Assembly (NCBI GenBank): GCA_903825285.1
Contig: CAIJZY010000038.1
Span: 62,001 to 126,000 of the forward strand
From: an uncultured Opitutia bacterium
GTDB taxonomy: Bacteria; Verrucomicrobiota; Verrucomicrobiia; Opitutales; Opitutaceae
Direction of reading: 5' to 3'
DNA length: 64,000 nucleotides
Positions 59,703-64,000 of this stretch are shown in pieces. The position numbers were made by a program, and so were the translations under genes. How positions within the stretch are numbered: the stretch's first letter is position 1; every line of letters starts with the position of its first letter. The notes under the pieces are model-generated. The model saw only the letters and a list, made by a program, of their open reading frames with translations, had not been told where the DNA came from and ran no database searches.

Positions 59703-60461
59703 TCAGCGGTAGTTCAGCCAGAGGAGGCGGAGCAGCGTGAGGGCGACGACGGTGAGGAAGACCGGTCGGACGAAGTGCGCGCCGCGGGAGACCACCCGCC
59801 GGGCGCCGAGCCGGGCGCCCAGCACCTGGCCAACGGCCATCGCCAGGCCGGCGCCGAAGTGGACGCAGCCGGCGCTGGCGAACAGCGCGACGGAGACGAG
59901 GTTGCTGGTCAGGTTCATCACCTTGGTGTGGGCGGTGGCCTTCGCGAAGTTCTGGCCCAGCAACGCAATGAAGGCCGCGGCCCAGAACGAGCCAACCCCG
60001 GGGCCGAAGAAGCCGTCGTAGAATCCGAGGGTCAGGCCAAACCCGAGATAAAACCAGCCGGGCCGCAGGCGCGGCGGATGGTCCTGTGCGCCGAGCGTGG
60101 GCCGGAAAAAGGCGTAGAGCAGGATCGCGGCGAGCAGCCAGGGCACCAGCCGGCCCAGCAGGTGTGGATCGCAGCGCTGCACGGCCAGCGTGCCGAGCGC
60201 GGCCCCCACGAGCGTCGCGGCGATCCCCACGCGGCAGGCGCGCAGGTCCACCAGCCCGTTGCGGACATAGTGCCACGTCGCCACCGAGGTCCCGCACGCG
60301 GACTGGAATTTGTTGGTGCCGAGCGCGAGCGGCACCGGCAGCCCGAGGTTCAGCAGCGCGGGCAGCGCAATCAGCCCGCCGCCGCCCGCGATGGCGTCCA
60401 CCCACCCCGCCGTCAGCCCGACGGCGAGGAGCACGGGATAGGTCCAGGGCGCGAAATCCAC
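59703..60461 (-). CDS. TauE/SafE family membrane permease
   Basis: 252 residues, about eight helices. It starts PWTYPVLLAVGLTAGWVDAIAGGGGLIALPALLNLGLP, the typical TauE/SafE glycine-rich loop, and repeats it in GFGLTLGFYDGFFGPGVGSFWAAAFIALLG. Members export sulfite, sulfonates or other organic anions; the substrate here is unknown. Start ATG at 60461. The gene is 56 bases upstream of the M20 gene on the same strand. Confidence 0.87.
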   Translation of the reverse strand: MDFAPWTYPVLLAVGLTAGWVDAIAGGGGLIALPALLNLGLPVPLALGTNKFQSACGTSVATWHYVRNGLVDLRACRVGIAATLVGAALGTLAVQRCDPHLLGRLVPWLLAAILLYAFFRPTLGAQDHPPRLRPGWFYLGFGLTLGFYDGFFGPGVGSFWAAAFIALLGQNFAKATAHTKVMNLTSNLVSVALFASAGCVHFGAGLAMAVGQVLGARLGARRVVSRGAHFVRPVFLTVVALTLLRLLWLNYR

Positions 60462-60562
60462 GCGGCGAGCATCGGGAAAACCTCCGGGAACGAAAGCTCG
60501 GAAATTTTTCGAAAGGCCAATCCGGGCTTTTGTCCGCCGGCGAAACGCGGTTGGCTGCAGCC

Positions 60563-61054
60563 ATGCAATCCGAGGCGGAGGAGATCATCGCCCGGCTCGG
60601 GCTGGAGCCCCTGCCGCAGGAGGGAGGTTTTTTCCGGCCGACCTGGGTGAGCGCCGCGCGGCTGGCGGATGGTCGGCCGGCGGGCTCGGCGATCTGGTTT
60701 CTGCTGACGCCGGCGCAGTTTTCCGCCTGGCACCGGCTGCGTGGCGAGGAGTTGTGGCATTTCCACGCGGGCGACCCGGTGGAGCACGTGCAGCTCAATC
60801 CGGCGGACCGGAAGCTCAGCCTCATGATCCTCGGCGCGGACCTGGCCGCCGGCCAGCGGCCGCAGCTCGCCGTGCCGGCGGGAGCCTGGCAGGGGGCGCG
60901 GCTGCAGGCCGGAGCGGTTCGGCGGGGCTGGGCCCTGCTGAGCTGCACCCTGGCCCCGGCGTGGGACGAGGGGGATTTCACCCTGGGCCGGCGCGACGAG
61001 CTGGCGCGGGAGTTTCCCGCGGCGGCGGATTGGATCGCGGCGCTGACCAGATGA
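60563..61054 (+). CDS. Cupin_5/DUF985 family protein
   Basis: 163 residues. The cupin fold is shown by LEPLPQEGGFFRPTW, SAIWFLLTPAQFSAWHRLRGEELWHFHAGDPVEHVQL, where the paired histidines of a cupin metal site are replaced partly, and GWALLSCTLAPAWDEGDFTLGRRDELAREFP. This family (predicted cupin, COG3542) has no assigned function. Start ATG at 60563, divergent from the TauE/SafE gene. pdxH follows after 39 bases. Confidence 0.82.
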   Translation: MQSEAEEIIARLGLEPLPQEGGFFRPTWVSAARLADGRPAGSAIWFLLTPAQFSAWHRLRGEELWHFHAGDPVEHVQLNPADRKLSLMILGADLAAGQRPQLAVPAGAWQGARLQAGAVRRGWALLSCTLAPAWDEGDFTLGRRDELAREFPAAADWIAALTR

Positions 61055-61093
61055 TTTTTGACAGGGTTGCTCCCCGCGCCCACCCTGCCCCGC

Positions 61094-61732
61094 ATGCCGC
61101 TCGCCGATCTCAGGAAAGACTACTCGCTGGCCGGACTCGCCGAGAAGGATCTCGCGCGGGACCCGTTCCGGCAGTTTGAGCGGTGGTTCCAGGAGGCGGA
61201 GGCCTCGAAGCTCGTCGAGCCGAACGCGATGGTGCTGGCGACGGCGAACCGCGAGGGCCGGCCCTCGGCGCGCACGGTGCTGCTGAAGGGCGTCGATGGC
61301 CGCGGCTTCGTGTTCTACACGAACTACGAGAGCCGCAAGGGCCGCGAGCTCGACGGCAACCCGCGCGCCTCGCTGGTGTTTCCGTGGTTTCCCTTCGAGC
61401 GGCAGGTGATCGTCGAGGGCCCGGTGGCCAAGGTGACCCGCGAGGAGTCGGAGGCGTATTTTCACAGTCGGCCGCTGCCGAGCCAGCTGGCGACGTGGGC
61501 GTCGGCGCAGAGCAGCATCCTGCCCGGCCGCAAGGCGCTGGAGGACGCGATGAAGGTGGCGGAGAAAAAATACGCCGGCCAGGTCGTGCCGCTGCCGCCC
61601 TACTGGGGCGGATTCCGCGTCGCGCCCGAAACCGTGGAGTTCTGGCAGGGCCGGCGCAGCCGGCTGCACGACCGGCTCCGCTATCGCCGGGCTACCGACG
61701 GCAGCTGGTCCGTGGAACGTCTCGCCCCATGA
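61094..61732 (+). CDS. pdxH: Pyridoxine/pyridoxamine 5'-phosphate oxidase
   Basis: FMN enzyme that makes pyridoxal 5'-phosphate. 212 residues: MPLADLRKDYSLAGLAEKDLARDPFRQFERWF, PNAMVLATANREGRPSARTVLLKGVDGRGFVFYTNYESRKGRELDGNPRASLVFPWFPFERQVIVEG, and the terminal SRLHDRLRYRR..WSVERLAP, matching the family. Length is normal. The stop overlaps the start of a sensor kinase gene (ATGA). Confidence 0.95.
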   Translation: MPLADLRKDYSLAGLAEKDLARDPFRQFERWFQEAEASKLVEPNAMVLATANREGRPSARTVLLKGVDGRGFVFYTNYESRKGRELDGNPRASLVFPWFPFERQVIVEGPVAKVTREESEAYFHSRPLPSQLATWASAQSSILPGRKALEDAMKVAEKKYAGQVVPLPPYWGGFRVAPETVEFWQGRRSRLHDRLRYRRATDGSWSVERLAP

Positions 61733-63282
61733 AACCGGCCTGGCGCCCCGCCGCCCCCGGCCTGCCTGACTCGCTCCTGGCGGCCGCGCTCCGCGCCGAG
61801 GATGAGGGCGTGTACCTCGCACGCTTCACCCGGGGCGCGGAGGGATTGGAGATCGTCTTTGCGAACGAGACGCTGGGCACGATGGTCGGGCGCACGGCCG
61901 CCGCGCTGCAGGGCCACGGGCCGGCCTGGCTGCACGCGGACCGCGCCGACGTCCAGCGGCTCGCGCGCTGGCGGCGCACGGCGCGTGCCGGGCATCCGCT
62001 CACCGGTGAGGGCTACCTGCTGCGCCAGGATGGATCCACGCTGCATGCGGCCTGGACCGTGAGTGTCATCCCCGCGACCCGCGGACGCGTGACGCACGTG
62101 GTGGCCTCCTACCGGGACACGACCGAGAAGCGCCGCCTGCAGGAGGCGCTCATGCATGCGCAGCGGCTGGATGCCGTCGGCCGCCTGGCGGGCGGCGTGG
62201 CACACGACTTCAACAACCTCCTGTCCGTGATCAACGGCTACTGCCAGATCCTCGCCGGCCAGGTGGCGGACCAGCCGCGGATTCTGAAGGAGGTGGAGGA
62301 GATCCACCGGGCCGGCCAGAAGGCCGCCGCCCTGACGCGCCAGCTGCTTGCCTTCGGGCGCCGGCAGCCGCTGAAGACCCGCGTCATCAATATCAACCGC
62401 TTCGTGCGCAGCCAGGCCGAGATCCTCGCGCGCCTCCTCGGCACCGCCGGCCAGCTGGAACTCGCCCTCGATCCCAACGTCGGCCAGGTGCGCATCGACC
62501 CGGCCCAGCTCCAGCAAATCCTGCTCAACCTCACGCTCAACGCCCGCGACGCGCTGCGCCGGCGCGGGGTGGTCCTCATCCGCACGGCGCGCCGGCGGGT
62601 CAAGGCCGGCCTCAACCGCCGGTTCACCGACAACGCCCCCGGCGACTACGTCGGCCTCAGCGTGGTGGACAACGGCACCGGCATGAGCCCGGAGACGCAG
62701 CGCCAGCTGTTCGAGCCGTTCTTCACCACCAAGCCCGAGGGCCAGGGCACGGGGCTCGGCCTCTCGCTCGTCCACGGCGTGGTCCAGCAGAGCGGCGGCT
62801 TCATCACGGTGCGGAGCGAGCTGGGACGGGGTTCGACGTTCGAGGTGATGCTGCCCGAGACGCGGCTGCGCGAGAGCGCCGCCGACCGCCGCGCGGGCAT
62901 CGATCCGCTGCCGGCCGCGCGCGGCCATGAACAGGTGCTGCTGGTGGAGGAGGACGAGGTTGTGCGCAAGATGCTCACCGGGCTCCTGACCGCGTACGGC
63001 TACCGCGTGCTGGCGGTGAAGTCGCCCGCCGCCGCGCCCCGCGAGATCCGCCGACTCCCCCATCCCGTCGAGCTGCTCATCACCAGTTTTGCCCATGGCG
63101 GCGACCAGGTGGCCCGCGCGCTCCACGGCGCCACCCCGGGCCTGCGACTTCTGGTGACCACCGCGCGCGAGACCACGGCCACGCCAGCCTGGCTGAAGCG
63201 GGTCCGCTGGGCGCACCTGCCCAAACCCTATGCGCTGAGCGAGCTCCTGAAGGCGGCACGGGCGCTGCTGGACGCCGCCTGA
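61729..63282 (+). CDS. Hybrid sensor histidine kinase with PAS domain and degenerate receiver
   Basis: 517 residues. PAS-like N-terminus (about 25-135), coiled linker, then HisKA (LAGGVAHDFNNLL, phospho-acceptor H159), HATPase domain (N-box LTLNARDAL near 271; G1 DNGTGM near 314; G2 GTGLGLSL near 340), and a receiver-like domain (about 401-517). In the receiver the acidic pair EED is kept, but the phospho-acceptor position of beta-strand 3 reads LLITSF (S453) instead of Asp. No transmembrane segment is seen, so it is a soluble kinase. It is coupled to pdxH by a 4-base overlap. Confidence 0.87.
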   Translation: MKPAWRPAAPGLPDSLLAAALRAEDEGVYLARFTRGAEGLEIVFANETLGTMVGRTAAALQGHGPAWLHADRADVQRLARWRRTARAGHPLTGEGYLLRQDGSTLHAAWTVSVIPATRGRVTHVVASYRDTTEKRRLQEALMHAQRLDAVGRLAGGVAHDFNNLLSVINGYCQILAGQVADQPRILKEVEEIHRAGQKAAALTRQLLAFGRRQPLKTRVININRFVRSQAEILARLLGTAGQLELALDPNVGQVRIDPAQLQQILLNLTLNARDALRRRGVVLIRTARRRVKAGLNRRFTDNAPGDYVGLSVVDNGTGMSPETQRQLFEPFFTTKPEGQGTGLGLSLVHGVVQQSGGFITVRSELGRGSTFEVMLPETRLRESAADRRAGIDPLPAARGHEQVLLVEEDEVVRKMLTGLLTAYGYRVLAVKSPAAAPREIRRLPHPVELLITSFAHGGDQVARALHGATPGLRLLVTTARETTATPAWLKRVRWAHLPKPYALSELLKAARALLDAA

Positions 63283-63342
63283 GCGCGCCGGCGGCAAAGT
63301 GAAATCGCCTCCGGGCTTTCAACTTTCCTCCGGGCGCCTTCA

Positions 63343-64000
63343 ATGGAATCCATGACCCTGGAAATCCTCCCGCACCGCATCGCGCGCGCCGCCGAGAACA
63401 TGGCGCTGGATTTCCTCCTGCTGCAGCGGTACCCGCGCCCCGAGGCGCCGCGCTTCCGCCACTACGGCTGGCATGGTCCGGCCTTCACCTTCGGCTACGC
63501 GCAGAAGATCGCCTTCGTGCGCGGGTCACTGCCGCCGGGCGGTCCCTGGGACCTCTGCCGCCGTCCGACGGGCGGCGGGATCGTGGACCACCGCGATGAC
63601 TGGACCTATGCGCTCGTGATTCCCCGCGGCCTGCCGCTGGAGGAACTGCGGGCGACGCAGAGCTACCGCGAGGTGCATGAATGCCTGGCGGCCGCGCTGC
63701 GGGAACAGGGCGTGCCGGCGGTGACCAAGCAGGTTTGCGAGCCGCCGGCGGACGGCGCCGGCTGCGGACCCAGCGGCGTCTGCTTCCAGCGGGCCGAGCT
63801 GTATGACGTCGTGCTCGAGCGCAGCGGCGAGAAGATCGCGGGCGCCGCGCAGAAGCGCAACAAGCACGGCCTGCTGTGCCAGGGCTCGCTCTGGCGTCCG
63901 GCGGTGGGCGCGGTGATCGACTGGGACCGGCTGCATGACGACTTTACCGGCCGGCTCGCGGCGGCGCTGCAGCTGCCGGCCCAGCCCACGCCGTGGCCCG
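63343..64000 (+). CDS. Lipoate-protein ligase A family protein (partial, C-terminus off window)
   Basis: Translation gives about 219 residues before the window ends. ENMALDFLLLQRY, RHYGWHGPAFTFGYAQK, the ligase signature RRPTGGGIVDHRDDWTYALVI and the catalytic-lysine motif EKIAGAAQKRNKHGLLCQGSLW match the LplA/LipM biotin/lipoate transferase superfamily. It may attach or transfer lipoate or octanoate to dehydrogenase E2 domains. ATG at 63343 is taken; the ATG at 63352 is also possible. Follows the sensor kinase by 60 bases. Confidence 0.85.
   Translation, partial: MESMTLEILPHRIARAAENMALDFLLLQRYPRPEAPRFRHYGWHGPAFTFGYAQKIAFVRGSLPPGGPWDLCRRPTGGGIVDHRDDWTYALVIPRGLPLEELRATQSYREVHECLAAALREQGVPAVTKQVCEPPADGAGCGPSGVCFQRAELYDVVLERSGEKIAGAAQKRNKHGLLCQGSLWRPAVGAVIDWDRLHDDFTGRLAAALQLPAQPTPWP

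Overview
The window is high-GC bacterial DNA with no rRNA, tRNA, phage, insertion sequence or CRISPR array that I could find. The gene content points to a member of the Verrucomicrobiota, most likely Opitutaceae. This is inferred from protein style and repeat types, not from a marker-gene search: a TonB-type outer membrane receptor (so a Gram-negative envelope), many carbohydrate enzymes, palindromic intergenic repeats, and a dnaN gene far from any dnaA.

Bases 1-17076 are all transcribed leftward. The first block (1-7411) is a corrinoid salvage operon: a cobalamin riboswitch, a BtuB-like receptor, a BtuF-like binding protein, a BtuC-like permease, a BtuD-like ATPase, a corrinoid adenosyltransferase, the amidohydrolase CbiZ, and CbiB/CobD running off the left edge. 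The second block (7677-13943) is one-carbon metabolism: a MetF-MetV fusion, an AcsE-like methyl-folate:corrinoid methyltransferase, formate-tetrahydrofolate ligase, and a bifunctional homocysteine methyltransferase/MTHFR. Together they form the methyl branch of the Wood-Ljungdahl pathway plus methionine synthesis, beside the B12 operon. An AraC-type regulator and a GH2 glycosidase follow (14393-17076).

From 17217 to 33642 the genes are mixed: a lipase-maturation-factor protein fused to Sel1 repeats, sugar-type dehydrogenases, glycyl-tRNA synthetase, a beta-propeller glycosidase-like protein, a nitronate monooxygenase-like protein, an M28 peptidase, pyruvate carboxylase, a haem-binding-domain protein, a Gfo/Idh/MocA oxidoreductase and a Thr-rich secreted repeat protein.

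Bases 33656-39153 hold a compact leftward operon: a threonine ammonia-lyase, a solute-binding protein fused to its ABC permease, a second permease and a UroD-like protein. No transporter ATPase is present.

The right part (39711-64000) is mostly housekeeping: a RelE-like protein overlapping pssA, dnaN, moeA, gnd, gmk, miaB, a lytic transglycosylase, a rhombosortase-like protease, DAHP synthase, rlmN, an aldo/keto reductase, a PHP phosphatase, a GH88 glucuronyl hydrolase, a MarC protein, an M20 peptidase, a TauE/SafE protein, pdxH, a hybrid sensor kinase with a degenerate receiver, and a lipoate-ligase-family gene cut by the right edge.

The most distinctive points are the riboswitch-controlled B12 operon next to an acetogen-like methyl branch with two MTHFR proteins, several unusual fusions (LMF-Sel1, binding protein-permease, MetF-MetV), a sensor kinase whose receiver lacks its phospho-acceptor aspartate, and families of palindromic intergenic repeats.
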